Notes: generated by a model from the sequence alone, not told the origin. A DNA stretch of 64,000 nucleotides from Marchantia polymorpha subsp. ruderalis (GCA_037833965.1 AP031356.1:23396501-23460500), one strand, 5' to 3'; counted from the stretch's first letter, positions 20,001 through 32,228 are shown. Numbers and translations: made by a program.

Positions 20001-22258
20001 GCTTCCGCGGCACTCGCGCTGCAGGGGTGTGTCTCCCTTCGTCCCTCCGTCTTGATGGGGTAGAAGTCGGTGACTCCTCTGCATCAGTGTCGACCTCGTT
20101 CTCCCGCACATACTTCCCGGGATGGTCGATGGACAATGGCGGAAAATGTTCAAGCTCCGCCGCTGTCAAACAATTCCGCTGTCGATAAAAATTGATGAGG
20201 AAAGGAGAAAGATGGTTTAGAGTTCCCCCCTTCTCCTCAAACGCGTGCTGTCGCATCACCCTGTGCAGGATGCTCGCCCAGTGAATTGGAGTTCCCTCGA
20301 TGACGCACTCCACGAAAGAGACCTGCCACAATGTGATGTAGCAGGCGCGGTGCGGCTGCAGTAATTGCATCAGCGCCGCGGACAAAGTCCGGCGAAATCG
20401 ATCCTTGTAATCACGGGTCCTGTACCCATTCTTGGTAGACCTCCCGGTCTTGAACAGCTCCACAAATTGCGCCTCTTCTTGCTTGGTCACCTTGATGCTC
20501 TCACTGTCGAAAAGGAGATGCCCTGGCATGCCAGCACATCTTCCCAACGCCTGCGCCCAATCTTGGACTGTACACCGATCAACATGCGGACGCAATCCGC
20601 GCGAGGGTGGTCCCTATGGCTCTAGCCACTCGCGCACCATATTCGCACAGATGTAATTCCATCCCCATAGCAAGAAATCGAGCTTTCTTGCTATTAAGCG
20701 CTCCTCGAAGGCGCGCAGCCCGTTCTGCGGCAGGCGAAGTGGCACCATCCGCAATCTGCTCGGTCTCGTCATTGCGTTCTTGGGGTTCGCTCGCCCGCTC
20801 ATTCTACTTCCGCACTGCCCGCGTTTCTTTCTCTCTCGGCAAACTCTAATCGCTCTCAATTCCAAATCACGCGCACTCACTTCTCCCTCAATCAACAAGA
20901 AATCTCCTGTGCGACGACGTCGAGAATGTTCCGCAGCCAGCAGATGGATGCGCGCAGCGCGCACAAGAGATTGGAATCGCGAATTCAAGAATGGGACGTT
21001 CTCCGCCGCCCGGTCGAAGGTCATGGTCGGCTCTTGGTCGTGAAGAACGTCTCACTTGATGGCCGCGCCGGCTGTACGCTGGAACGGTCTTCGCTCTCAC
21101 GCGCGGCTTCACGCTCCGCCGTCGTCGATTAAACTCTCACGCTCGAATTGGCGGATTTGAACTCCGCGAGCGTGTCACCCTGCGGACATGGGGGCGTAGC
21201 GCCGAAGGCGAGTTTTCCGCCTTGCGCGGTACACTTGTTCGTACCGCCCCTCGGCCAATCTCCCTCTGCCTTGACGCGTGTGTCCGCATGTCGGACAAAA
21301 ATTCAACTCCTGCCTGTGCGCAGGCAGGAGCCTCGCCGGCGCGGAACTTGAACATTTTCCTGTGCACAGGCGTTCGCCTGTGCGCAGGCGAATTCCGTCC
21401 GCGGCGCTGCGCTGGCGCGGAAGGCGTTGACCGTGGTCAGCCGTCTCCGTCCAGTCTGTCCGTTACTTGCCTCTCCGTCGGCGCTTCCGCCGCCGCAACT
21501 CCGTCCGTCCAAGAGCGCATCCACCCGTGCCGTCCGCATGGTCCGTACCGATTGGATTACTCTGGCGGCTCTTCCGACGTACGCGGCACCGCGCTGGCGC
21601 GGAAGGCGCCGTACACTTTCTACCTCACAAGGCGCATCTCTAGGGCCCAAGGCGGATTTCCCGCCGACGCCGAAGTGCCTGTGCACAGGCGAACGCCTGT
21701 GCGTAGGCGGACTTTGCGCCTTCCCTAACCCTACTTCGCCTGTGCACAGGCGAAGGCCTTCGTCCGCGCATAGGACAAAACTTGATTCCCCCTTCCACGT
21801 AGGCGGAATTTGCGCCGGTGGCGAAATCCTTCCGCCGTAGGCGACCGCCTCCGTTTCTTCCAGTAGCGATAACTCCCTAAGTCCTTGTCCGTTCCAAGCG
21901 TTCTTGGGCTCGTTGGAATCAGTGCGTCGAGCTCTTTCCAACGGAATCCCAACTTGGCCAAGGCGCCCGAGGGTTGACCTAATTACGGGGGTTTCCCTAC
22001 AGCCGCGGACGCAACCTCCGAAGGCGGGTTTTGCGCCTTGCGCCGTAGAGATCCTAACCGCAGAGCTCGCAGGGAGGGTGGTGCCTGTCCTTACTGCGGC
22101 ACCCCAAATCCCAGATTCTACAAGATCCCTCGAGAATCCCCGCGATCTTCCGGATTCACTCTGTTTTGATGTACCGAAGGCTATTTACAATGCTGCCAGG
22201 GTACAGTTTTCCAAAAATGTTTTAATTTCCTCAAATTTGCCAAAAGTGGGGTACCACA
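16870..22258 (-). repeat. E2 5' LTR (5389 bp)
   Basis: It has the same termini and layout as the 3' LTR: U3 with reading frame, TATA 17844-17850, stem-loop 17822-17838, R-U5 16870 to about 17815. The palindrome-rich 1.2 kb from 21025 to 22258 holds no gene I can support. Differences from the 3' LTR are sparse. Confidence 0.95.
17887..21024 (-). pseudogene. U3-encoded protein, E2 5' LTR copy with two nonsense codons
   Basis: This is the same 1045-codon frame as 6703-9840 and nearly identical to it. It is broken by TAG at 20614-20616 (CAG in the 3' copy) and TGA at 19369-19371. The three open pieces are in one frame, so there is no indel. Because both U3 regions of a new copy are templated by the 3' LTR, damage here would not be passed on by transposition. 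Confidence 0.9.
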
Positions 22259-22263
22259 GTAGT
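22259..22263. other. Target-site duplication of E2, right copy (GTAGT)
   Basis: It directly follows the LTR terminus GGTACCACA and matches 5677-5681. Confidence 0.95.
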
Positions 22264-22888
22264 CACGCAGACTCTCCTTCTTCTCTCGCTGCAAATTACG
22301 TAACTTTGTCAATACCCGACTGTCGTAGCCGAGCTCACGGAAGCGGCGAAGGAACTTCTCCTTCAGCTGGGCCCATGTTGTCAACCCAGTCGGATCGATG
22401 CTCTCGTGATTGTACCAACTCCTCGCTTTCTTCCGCAGAAGGCTTGGAAAGATCCTGAGTCGGTCGTCGTCTGCGATCTCGCGATTGGCAATAGACACCG
22501 ATTCGAACAACTTGATGTATGAATCTGCATCGTCGTCATCCCCACTCCCTTTATACTTTGGGTAGGAATGTTTAGTAATCGGCTGAGGTAGCCGCACATT
22601 GGCTTGTCCGTCCGCCATCGGTGTGTCTGTCGACGGTTCTCGGGCGGTCGTTTCTAAATCACGAGGAGGGTCCGTGCAAGGAATATCTAGTAGAACTGTA
22701 AGCACCAAGTTTGGTTCCGAGTTGCCGGGGGTAGGTTCCCCAAGGATGTCGGCCGAACTAGGCTTAGGTACTCTTTTTGGTGTTTTCTTGTTTTGACGCC
22801 GTGTCTCTTCCACGGCCTTCTCTGAATCTCGTCGGAACCTGCGGACAGCTCTCGCACTTAGGTTGCTCCCGCTAGCTCCAGTCGACAT
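22264..22888 (-). pseudogene. gag: E1 gag N-terminal fragment
   Basis: It encodes MSTGASGSNLSARAVRRF and on through the capsid core to ESLRDY, where E2 interrupts it. It is collinear with the first 210 residues of E2 gag with few changes. The rest of the gene is at 5421-5681. Confidence 0.9.
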
Positions 22889-22932
22889 TCACCGAGCATG
22901 GCTGCTCGTAAAAACCCCGGTGTTGACGCAAC

Positions 22933-22952
22933 TGTCCCCGGCAGCGGCGCCA
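22933..22952 (-). other. E1 primer-binding site
   Basis: Sense TGGCGCCGCTGCCGGGGACA, 22 bp from the LTR end at 22975. Identical to the E2 site. Confidence 0.85.
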
Positions 22953-22974
22953 AAAAGAAGTTGTCGGCTTCTTA

Positions 22975-25900
22975 TGTAATAACCCACTAAAGGCTAAAAC
23001 TGCAATATAGTGGTAGAAAGGTCGAACCCACAGGGACAGAGGAACACACAGGGTACAAAGTGTCACGTTTTAACAAACTATTGAGGAGTTTGAATTCTCA
23101 GGCGACTGTCACTCCCAGAAATACTGCAAGTGTCCACTCGGAGCGCACTCGGAGGTCGCACAGTGCAGCGTAACACACACACACACACACCTGAAACTAC
23201 AGAAACACAACCCAGAGATCCGTTAGGACCTCTACTCAAGATTTCAGGGGGGGAAAAGTCTCTCGAGAGTACACTCAGCGAAGCTGCGGGTAGTGACTCC
23301 CAACTCCGGCTTTTACAACACTTCCGCTAGCTTGCTGCTAGCGTAGGAAACCCGGTTTGGACTGCCTACTTCGGATCGAAGTCACTCATACGCGGTGAAC
23401 AACACTCTCAACTCACAAAACGCGCAGAGAACACAGGTCCGCACTGAAGGACTCACTGTGAAACATTCCAGTAACACAACAACAGTCTATTGAAGAGTTT
23501 GAATTCTCAGGCACTTGTCATTCCCAGAAATACTACAGGGGTTACCCTGAAGGCACCTGCTGCAGCGTAACCTGAATTCACAACCAAGGCTTACACGAAG
23601 TAACAAAACTTCACTTTGGCATTCAGGGGAAAAATCCCAAAGGAGTACAATCAGAAAGAAACACTCGAAGGTGTAGGGGCGAAACTGTTCAAGTATCTAA
23701 CTAGTCACTGGCTCTAAGCATCGGCAGTCACCCGCAGGTGCAGATCCGAACTACTCAAGTCTCTAACCAATGTACTAGCTCTGAACATTCGGCCGAAGGC
23801 CTTCAGCTACAAAATGCGGAACGCTAAGTTGTAACTCCTCGTGCGTGGTGACAGAACTCAAGGACACAAACACGCAAAGGAAATGGGTTCCTGATCTGCA
23901 CTTCTGATGGAAAAGAACCCCAGGCAAAACGCCTGGAACTATTTTATACCTTCTAAGTCCTAACTAACACTACACTGCACTACGCTACACGCCTGCACGG
24001 AACCACGCTACACTACACTCCGCGGAACCTGTGCTACGTCTCCTGCGCGGCGGACTGCCGCGCACTAACTCCCTACCCTGCCAATCTTCCGCTCAACTGC
24101 GCAGTCCCAATCGCTGCAACGCCGCGGACACCTCCCTTTCGAGGGCGGACATGGTATCCTGCGCCTTCGACAGAAAAGCATCGAGCTTCTTTGCTACCTT
24201 CCGCCGACTCCTACTGTCGCCTGACAACAACCCGGCTGCGCGAAGTTCAAACTCACGCAGTGTGAGTTTCTCCTGCGCCTTCACTTCCCAGTGGGCGTAG
24301 CCCTTGAGACAGTGGGCGACACGCCTCGCCGTCTCCGCCTTTGTGCGATCTGCCTCCTTCCTGCGATCCTCTTCAACTATCACTAATTGCGATTCGGCCT
24401 CAGCACGTTGCGCTCTCAATTCGCCACACTCTGACTGTAGCCTGCGGATTACCTCCTCATCCGCCTGCCGTGCGAGCTGACACTGTTCCAACAACCGCGT
24501 CTGTCGCACGAGCTCCTCTGACAAAATCCGATTCTGGGCCTGCTCAGAAATTAGTGCTTCCGTGACCTTCACCTGCTCCTTGGTGAGCTCTTCCAGTTTC
24601 CCATCCCTCACCTTCTCGGAGTACTTGTAGAATTTCTGATTAAGTTTATACTGACCCCACAAGCATTCATGCTTCTCCTTCAATTCCCTCAACTCCTGGT
24701 CCACTCTAGCTAATAGCTTGCTGGTGTGGACTTTAGTGCGAGTCCGCCTGCGCACTAACTCGATGTAAGATCCCGGCTGAAGTGGGTCGGCGTATTTATC
24801 GACTTTGCGATCCAAGTACCTCAGCAACGGAATCACCTGCTCAGAGAGCGCCGCCGCCGGCGCTCCAACAATTTCCTCCTCCTCCTCCTCGGTGTCCTCT
24901 TCTCCTGACATTTCTTCGGTGGAGCCTCCGTCGTCATCATCCGAGTGGAGAATTTCAGTCGCCATTCATTGCGTCGGCGACTGACCCGAGTGGGGCTGCA
25001 CGTCGTCGACGTGTGCTGCCTGCGAAGGCACGGCTGCAGCCGCGCTGCTCTTCGCCAAAATGTCTAAGGCGGTAGGCGAATGTGCCCGTGCGGCATCCCC
25101 GCCGCTCGCTTGTTGGTCGTCTACCGTGTCCTCTCTGCCGCCGACGCCCGCCGCCGAAGGCGATCGAGCGGAGGGTGGCTGCGCGGGGTTTGATTGCGCA
25201 TCGCGCATCGAAATTTCATCCCGCGGGCAGTCACTCCGCTCCTCCGTCTGTTGCTGCTCCCTTGATCGGTCCGCGGGGGCTGTGCTTGGCCTGTGCGCAG
25301 GCGCAAATGCCGGCGCCTTGTCCGCCGCATGCGTAGCGCCGCGGACGTCCATCGCCAAAGGCGACATGGCCGGGGGCCGCTCGCCCGATGTCCCTTGGCC
25401 CTGAGGCCCTACCGCCGAAGGCGCATCTACCGGCGGATTACCCGCCGATAGTGTGGCCTCCGCACACTCCCTGCTCGTATCTCCTCGGCTCGAAGGCCCT
25501 GGCGCCGAAGGCGCAAATTGCGGCGCGTGGTGCGCCGGAGGGTCTGGCCCCGAGGGCCGGTGTCTCGTAGGCGGCTCTTCCGCCGGCTCCTTCCCCTTCC
25601 TACGTTGGAACGGGGGTGATTCCTGCCTGTGCACAGAAGGCACGTGTGGAGGTGACCTGTGCACAGGCGGACTGCTCCTTCCCACGCGTAAGCGTAGATC
25701 TACGTCCACTTGTGATCGTCTGTCCGCGGAGGCTCGTCCGTCCGCGGAGTCTCGTCTGTGCGCAAACGGAACACCTGTCCGCAACGCACGTGGTAACTCC
25801 GGAGGCCCATGGCCCGTAGGCGGCCTCTCTCCCGTCGAGGCTGCAGCGTGGTCCGTTGCTCCTGCGGTCGTCCGCGCTTCCTCATGCTTCTCTGGCGACG

Positions 25901-28309
25901 CACTTCCTTTCTCCGTCGCAATCGTCGCCGTGTCCGCACTGTTGGCTGGTAACACCAGTCTGCGTGCCTTCTGCTTCGGCCGGCTGTATGACTCGTACAA
26001 CGGCCGCGGTCGAATGGGAGCAGAGGGTTCTTGATGCTACTCCTCTTCGGACTCTTCTCTCCATCGCCGCTTCCGCGGCACTCGCGCTGCAGGAGTGTTT
26101 TTCCCTTCGTCCCTCCGCCTTGATGGGGTAGAAGTCGGTGACTCCTCTGCATCAGTGTCGACCTCATTCTCCCGCACATACTTCCCGGGATGGTCGACGG
26201 ACAACGGCGGAAAATGCTCAAGCTCCGCCGCTGTCAAACAATTCTGCTGTCGATAAAAATTGATGAGGAAAGGAGAGAGATGGTTTAGAGTTCCCCCCTT
26301 CTCCTCAAAAGCGTGCTGTCGCATCACCCTGTGCAGGATGCTCGCCCAGTGAATTGGAGTTCCCTCGATGACGCACTCCACAAAAGAGACCTGCCACAAT
26401 GTGATGTAGCAGGCGCGGTGTGGCTGCAGTAATTGCATCAGCGCCGCGGACAAAGTCCGGCGAAATCGATCCTTGTAATCACGGGTCCTGTACCCATTCT
26501 TGGTAGACCTCCCGGTCTTGAACAGCTCCACAAATTGCGCCTCTTCCTGCTTGGTCACCTTGATGCTCTCACTGTCGAAAAGGAGATGCCCTGGCATGCC
26601 GGCACATCTTCCCAATGCCTGCGCCCAATCTTGGACTGTCCACTGAGGGTGGTCCCTGTGGCTCTAGCCACTCGCGCACCATATTCGCAAAGATGTAATT
26701 CCATCCCCATAGCAAGAAATCGAGCTTTCTTGCTATTAAGCGCTCCTCGAAAGCGCGTAGCCCGTTCTGTGGTAGGCGAAGTGGCACCATCCGCAATCTG
26801 CCCGGTCTCGTCATTGCGTTCCTGGAGTTCGCTCGCCCGCTCATTCTACTTCCGCACCGCCCAAGCTCCTTTCTCTCTTGGCAAACTCTAATCGCCCTCA
26901 ATTCCAAATCCCGCGCACTCACTTCTCCCTCAATCACCAAGAAATCCCCTGTGCGGCGACATCGAGAATGTTTAGCAGCCAGCAGATGGACGCGCGCAGC
27001 GCGCACAAGAGATTGGAATCGCGAATTCAAGAATGGGACGCTCTCCGCCGCTCGGTCGAAGGTCATGGTCGGCTCTTGCTCGTGGAGGGCGTCTCACTTG
27101 ATGGCTGCGCCGGCTCTACGCTGGAACGGTCTCCGCTCTCACGCGCGGCTTCACGCTCCGCCGTCGCCGATTAAACTCTCACGCTCGAATTGGCGGATTT
27201 GAACTCCGCGAGCGTATTACCCCGCGGACATGGGAGCGCAGCGCCGGAGGCGAGTTTTCCGCCTTGCGCGGTACACTTGTTCGTACCGCCCCTCGGCCAA
27301 TCCCCTTCTGCCTCGACGCGTGTGTCCGCATGTCGGACAAAAGTTCAACTCCTGCCTGTGCGCAGGCAGACTCCTCGGTGGATTCTCCGCCGGCGCGGAA
27401 CTTCATCCTCCTGTGCACAGGCGCTCGCCTGTGCGCAGGCGAATTCCGTGCGCGGCGTCGCGCTGGCGCGGAAGGCGTTGACCGTGGTCAGCCGTCTCCG
27501 TCCAGTCTGTCCGTTCCCTGTCTCTTCGTCGGCGCTTCCGCCGCCGCACTCCGTCCGTCCAAGAGCGCATCCACCCGTCCCGTCCGCATGGTCCGTACGG
27601 ATTTGATTACTCTGGCGGCTCCTTGCTCGTCCGCGGCGCCGCGCTGGCGCAGAAGGCGCCGTACACTTTCTACCTCACAAGGCGCATTTCTAGGGCCCAA
27701 GGCGGATTTTCCGCCGACGCCGAAGCGCCTGTGCACAGGCGACTTGTGCGTAGGCGGACTTCGCGCCTCCCCAAACCCTACTTCGCCTGTGCACAGGCGA
27801 ACTTCCTTCGTCCGCGCATAGGACAAAACTTGATTCCCCCTTCCGCGTAGGCGGAATTCCCGCCGGTGGCGAACTCCTTCCGCCGAAGGCGAACGTCTAC
27901 GTATCTTCCAATAGTGATAACTCCCTAAGTCCTCATCCGTTCCAAGCGTTCTTGGACTCGTTGGAATCAGTGCGTCGAGGTCTTTCCAACGAGACCCTAA
28001 CTCGGTCAAGGCGCCCGAGGATTGACCTAATTATGAAGGATTTCCCTACCGCCGCGGACGCAACCTCCGAAGGCGGTTTTTGCGCCTTGCGTCGCAGGGA
28101 TCCTAACTGCAGAGCTCGCAGGGAGGGTGGTCCCCATCCTTACTGCTGCACCCCAAATCCTAGATTCTACAAGATCCCTCGAGAATCCCCGCGATCTTCC
28201 GGATTCACTCTGTTTTGATGTACCGAAGGCTATTTACAATGCTGCCAGGGTACAGTTTTTTCCAAAAATGTTTTAATTTCCTCAAAATTACCAAAAGTGG
28301 GGTACCACA
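22975..28309 (-). repeat. E1 5' LTR (5335 bp)
   Basis: Minus-strand TGTGGTACC at 28309 to TTATTACA at 22975. TATA is at 23942-23948 and the stem-loop at 23920-23936. U3 between 27067 and 28309 is palindrome-rich with no gene seen. The TATA-to-end part (22975 to about 23940) has the same duplicated blocks and CA tract as E2. It is visibly more diverged from E2 than the two E2 LTRs are from each other. Confidence 0.9.
23984..27066 (-). pseudogene. U3-encoded protein, E1 5' LTR copy, decayed
   Basis: It starts at ATG 27066 (MTFDRAAESVPF). A deletion of about 26 bp near 26641 shifts the frame within residues 140-150. The original frame resumes at 26615 (GRCAGMPGHLLF). It then carries TAG at 26037-26039, TGA at 24966-24968 and TGA at 24093-24095. 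The C-terminal coiled-coil region is otherwise well preserved. Confidence 0.9.
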
Positions 28310-28374
28310 AGGGCGAATCGTTAGGCCGTATAGCTGGCTGCGTAAATTGTAATCAGTAAGAACGTTGGACGATC

Positions 28375-31227
28375 TTGAATTTGGAGAAGAAAAGACTGCT
28401 CTCCAGTCTCATTCTCTCATTCTTGATTTCGCGATTTCTAGCTTCCAAGAATTCGCGCAAGGGCGGAGAGACCTGCAGTGAGAGGGGAGAGTGCGGAGAC
28501 GAGTTGCACAAGGATCTTGACAGACCTTGGAGAGAATTTGCGAGTAGCGAACTTGAGCGCGAGAGAAGAGAGAGAGACAGCAGTCAGTACTTGAGCGGCC
28601 GACGCTCAGCGGCGATTGTGAGAGAGCGAGCGGAAGGGAGAATGTTTGTGTGTGCAGGAAACACAATGTCGAAGGTCCCCCAGCTGCGAGTGTCTTCACT
28701 CAGGGTGCCGTAGATCGGTCTACGCGCATTCCAAGATGTGCTGATAGGGCTGAAGCTCGATTTCCTCCTGTGGGGATGGAACTGGACATGTCCAGAGATG
28801 GTGCGCGAGTATCTGCAGGAGAGACACAAGCCCTCACGCGGATTCCGTCCACATCCAGAGAGGTGAGACATTTGTGATTGGGCGCAGGTGTTGGGTAGGT
28901 GTGCCGGCGAGGAAGGGTATCTCCTCTTCGAGGCCGATAGCGTGAAGGTGTCCCAGGAGGAAGAAATCTCCTACAATGAGCTTTTCAAAGTTGCCAGGCA
29001 TCCCAAGAACGGTTTCCGGACACGGGATTACAAAGATCGATTGCGGAGAAATGTCGCGACTGCATTGCTGCAGATATTGCAGCCGACCAAGACCGCTTAC
29101 ATGCATGGTTGGCAAGTAGGATTTATGGAGCTAGTGTTGTCAGGAGCTCCAGTGCATTGGGCACGGCTCCTGTGGAAGGTGACGCGCCAACATGCGCAAG
29201 AAGAGAGAGGAGGAACCCTCAATCATCTTTCGCCTTACCTGATTGTGTTTTATCGGGCGATGGGATGTTTGACAAATTCTGAGAAAACACGGTTTCCGTT
29301 GCTGACCCGGAGCTATCCAGGTAGATACTCGCGGGAGGCCGAAGTAGACACGGATCCGGACGAGGAACCTGCTAGTCCGTCTCCGGCTCCGGCCCCAGCA
29401 AGAGCAGCAGAAGAACGTCGAAGTGAGCGCATTCCGCGAAAGCGGAAGTGGGATGAGAGACCTGAGGACAGGCCGCCGGAAGTGCCAGCTTCGCCGACTC
29501 GTAGTCGGCCAACCAACGAGCCTCACAGCCGACCAAAATAGAGGGCACGCAAAATGCCAACGAGTACTGAGGAGACCGGGCGTACTCCGGTCCGGCGGAG
29601 TATCCTGCCCACGCAGGAGGATATAATCGCGCAGATTCTGGGGAAGTCGCCAAATACCTCTGCGCAGAAGGCACCAATGCCTTCGAAAGAAGACTGACTG
29701 ACTGACAGTCGGCCGACTACGAGTCGGGCGACTGAAGGTCAACAAACGGAAGGAAGGCCGACGGAGCGGCGCGTTGAACCGGACAGCAGGCCGGAAGCAG
29801 AAGAGAGTTTGGCTGACGAGCCAACAACCCTCAGAGGGTCGTCTTCGGCGGAAGGCACTTCTGGGAAAACGCCGCCAGCAAGCAGGCCAAGTGGAGTGAA
29901 GACGCGCAGGGTGTATCCGACTACCAGTCGGACACCTGCTAGTCGGCCGACTGCGAGTCGGTCAACAGAGAGTCGGCCAGATTCGCCGATTGCGAGACGG
30001 ACAGGGCCGGCGACCAATGTGCGGACGCCTTCGGCGGACGCACCTCCAGCGAAGACACCTTCGGCGCAGATCGCGCCGGAAGGGCAGGCAGCAGAAGCGG
30101 GCGGTGCAAAGGTGACAAAAGTCACTGCGGCGTCGACCCCTTCGGAGACCGAAGATCGAGCCGGAACAGGGGCTCAAGCAGTGGGATCCCCCACTGCCTT
30201 GGATATTTTAGCAGGGAGTGGAGCGGCAGTCGCGGCGGAAGCTGCTGCGCGCCACAGTTCCAGGGAGTCGCCAAGGGATTCGGTGGCAACTGAAATCCTC
30301 GAAACGGAGGATGAGACGAGCTCGGAAGAGCAGGAAGCGGACTCTGTGCAGAAAACGCCAACAGGGGTGTTGTGCGAGCAGATAGTTCCACTCCTGCGAT
30401 ATCTGGATCGCAAGACATCCAAGTACTCGGGTACCGGAAAACCGCAGTCTTACGTGGAGGCTGTCAAGCGCAGGACGAGGAGCAAGGTGGCCATTTGGGC
30501 CTCTAGGTGCCAAACATTGCAGGATAGGAACGCTGCCCTCTAACAGCACCTGGCGGTCACGCAGAAGCTATACCAAACCTTGCAACAACAGAGGGAGGAT
30601 GCAGCGACAAAAAACCAGGCGGATGCCGAGCTAATGCGGGCAAAGATCGAGTCGGAATTGCAGGAAGAGCGGAGACAAAACCGCATCTTAGCAGAAGAGC
30701 TTGCGCGCCAGAAGCGCGCCTTAGAAGAAAGTCAAAGTACACGCAAGGAGGATGAGGAGTTGTTGCGCAACTTGCAATCCGAGTGCGCAGATTTGAGGGC
30801 ACAGCGCGCAAATGCGGAAATGCAGCTAGCAGAGGTGGAAGGCAGCTGCCGGGCGCGAGAAGAGTTGGCGACGCGGGTGACTCACTGTCTAAAAGGATAT
30901 GCCCATTGGGAGGTGGCAGCTCAAGAGAAGATCACACTCAGGGAGTTTGAGCTTCGGGCGGCGGCATTGACGGAGGGTGACAGTCGGAGTCGGCGGCGAG
31001 TAGCGAGGAAATTAGAATCCTTCTTGTCGGGTGCGCGCGACACTATGGCGCACTTGGAGTCGGAAGTGATTGCAGCCCTCCGGCGTCTGGGGTTGCGCAG
31101 CCGGGCGGAAGATTGGCAAGGTAGAGATAGAGAGCGAGGCAGTCCGGCGCGCAGGAGGCGCAGCACCGGATCTGCAGAGTGCAGTAGTGTAGTTTGGTTT
31201 CGTGCAAGTGTTGCGAATAGTAGATAG
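28375..31227 (+). pseudogene. Family B U3-encoded protein, decayed (E3)
   Basis: One frame can be followed throughout without indels but with stops at 28711 (TAG), 28864 (TGA, where family A has TGG), 29539 (TAG for CAG), 29695 (TGA) and 30541 (TAA for CAA). It is homologous to the family A frame in three places: LDFLLWGWNW...MVREYL; a block ending GGTLNHLSPYLIVFY; and the C-terminal HCLKGYAHWEVAAQEKITLRE through GSAECSS. The middle is a different low-complexity sequence rich in AGTCGGCCGACT palindromes. Its true start codon is uncertain (ATGs at 28642 and 28669). Confidence 0.85.
29930..29985. repeat. Family B palindromes (AGTCGGCCGACT type) in the U3 frame
   Basis: Repeated AGTCGG/CCGACT words form short palindromes here and at 29500-29515 and 29708-29735. 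The equivalent region of E7 is 63795-63870. They occupy the same disordered segment that GTGCAC-centred palindromes occupy in family A. Confidence 0.75.
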
Positions 31228-31259
31228 GATAGCGTAGTGTTAGTTAGGACCTTTGAGGG

Positions 31260-31288
31260 TATAAAGTAGATCAAGGCGTTTTGCCTTG
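31260..31288 (+). promoter_or_regulatory. E3 TATA box and adjacent stem-loop
   Basis: TATAAAG at 31260-31266 is followed by CAAGGC-GTTTT-GCCTTG at 31272-31288. This is the family B version of the TATA/stem-loop module, with a compensatory base-pair change relative to E2. Confidence 0.75.
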
Positions 31289-32208
31289 GGACTCTTCCAG
31301 TTTCGGAAGTGCAGATCAGGAACTCACTTTCTTGGCGTGTTTGTGCATTTTGGTCCTGGCACCACGTAGAGAAGCTGCAGCATAGCGAAGTTACCGTATG
31401 TTGTAGTTGAAGGCCTTCGGCTGAATGTTCAGAGCTAGTACCCGGTTAGAGACTTGAGTAGTGCGGATCTGCACCTGCGGGTGATTTCTGATGCTTAGAG
31501 CCGGTTGCGAGTTAGAGACTTGAACAGTTCCCCCTTACTCCTTCGAGTGACATATCTTGATTGTACTCCTACGGGAAGTTTCCCCTGAATGCCAAAGTGA
31601 AGTTTTATTACTTCGTGTAAGCCTTGGTTTGCAATTAAGGTTGTGTGTTGTGTTACTGGATTGTGTCTCAGTTAAGTCCTCAGTCGGGCCTGTACCACCT
31701 GCGGTTGGTGTGAGTCGAGGGTGACGTCCACGGCGTATGAAGGGGCTTCGTTCCGAAGTGGGAAGTCTAGTCCGGATTCCCTACGCTAGTTCCTAGCGGA
31801 AGGGCAGTAAAAGCCGGAGTGGGAGTCACTACCTGCAGAACCTCTAAGTGAACTTTTGGGACACTTTCCCCCTGAAATCCGAAGCGGAGGTCCTGACCGA
31901 CCTCCGAGTTGTGCTTTTGCCAGTTTCAGGTGTGTGTGTGTGTGTGTGTTGAGTGACTACGCTGTACTGTGCATCCTCCGAGCATCCTCCGAGTCGAGCA
32001 TCCTCCTCCGAGTCGAGCCTCCGAGTCGAGCACTGCAGTATTTCTGGGAGTGACAGTCGCCTGAGAATTCAAACTCTACAAAAGTCTGTTAAACGTGACA
32101 CTTTTACTCTGTGTGTTGCCTCTGTCCCTGTGGGTTCGATCTTTTTACCACCATACTGCAGTTTTAGCCTTTGGTGGGTTATTACATAAGGAGCCGACAA
32201 CTTCTTTT

Positions 32209-32228
32209 TGGCGCCGCTGCCGGGGACA
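32209..32228 (+). other. E3 primer-binding site
   Basis: TGGCGCCGCTGCCGGGGACA, identical to family A and 22 bp after the LTR end. Confidence 0.85.

Larger units (their letters stand above)
5682..22258 (-). mobile_element. E2: complete family A Ty3/gypsy retrotransposon with giant LTRs
   Basis: This is a 16.6-kb element on the minus strand: 5' LTR 16870-22258, PBS 16828-16847, gag-pro 13952-16783, in-frame pol 11111-13951, polypurine tract 11074-11091, 3' LTR 5682-11073. It is flanked by a perfect 5-bp duplication GTAGT. The two LTRs (5389 and 5392 bp) differ by only some tens of bases that I noticed by eye, so the insertion is recent. LTRs make up about 65% of the element. It carries every coding region expected of an autonomous copy, plus an intact 1045-aa frame inside U3 of the 3' LTR. 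It interrupts gag of E1. Confidence 0.95.
1..28309 (-). mobile_element. E1: family A Ty3/gypsy LTR retrotransposon, interrupted by E2 and truncated by the window edge
   Basis: Order read on the minus strand: 5' LTR (28309-22975), PBS, gag N-terminus (22888-22264), the inserted element E2, the rest of a gag fragment (5681-5421), pol (5398-2865), polypurine tract, then the 3' LTR from 2827 leftwards past the window edge. The right boundary is the LTR terminus TGTGGTACC (minus strand), followed by AGGGC at 28310-28314. The same AGGGC precedes the matching family B sequence in E7's LTR, so E1 inserted into the LTR of the plus-strand element E3. The internal region has a deletion of about 2.2 kb between gag and pol, and several nonsense mutations. 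E1 cannot be autonomous. Confidence 0.9.
28310..32186 (+). repeat. E3 5' LTR, right part
   Basis: It continues family B LTR sequence from AGGGC and ends at TTATTACA before the PBS. TATA is at 31260-31266. R-U5 (about 31290-32186) holds a TG/CA tract near 31928 and is homologous to 52812-53700 and 61608-62500. A full family B LTR would be about 4.9 kb. Confidence 0.85.
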
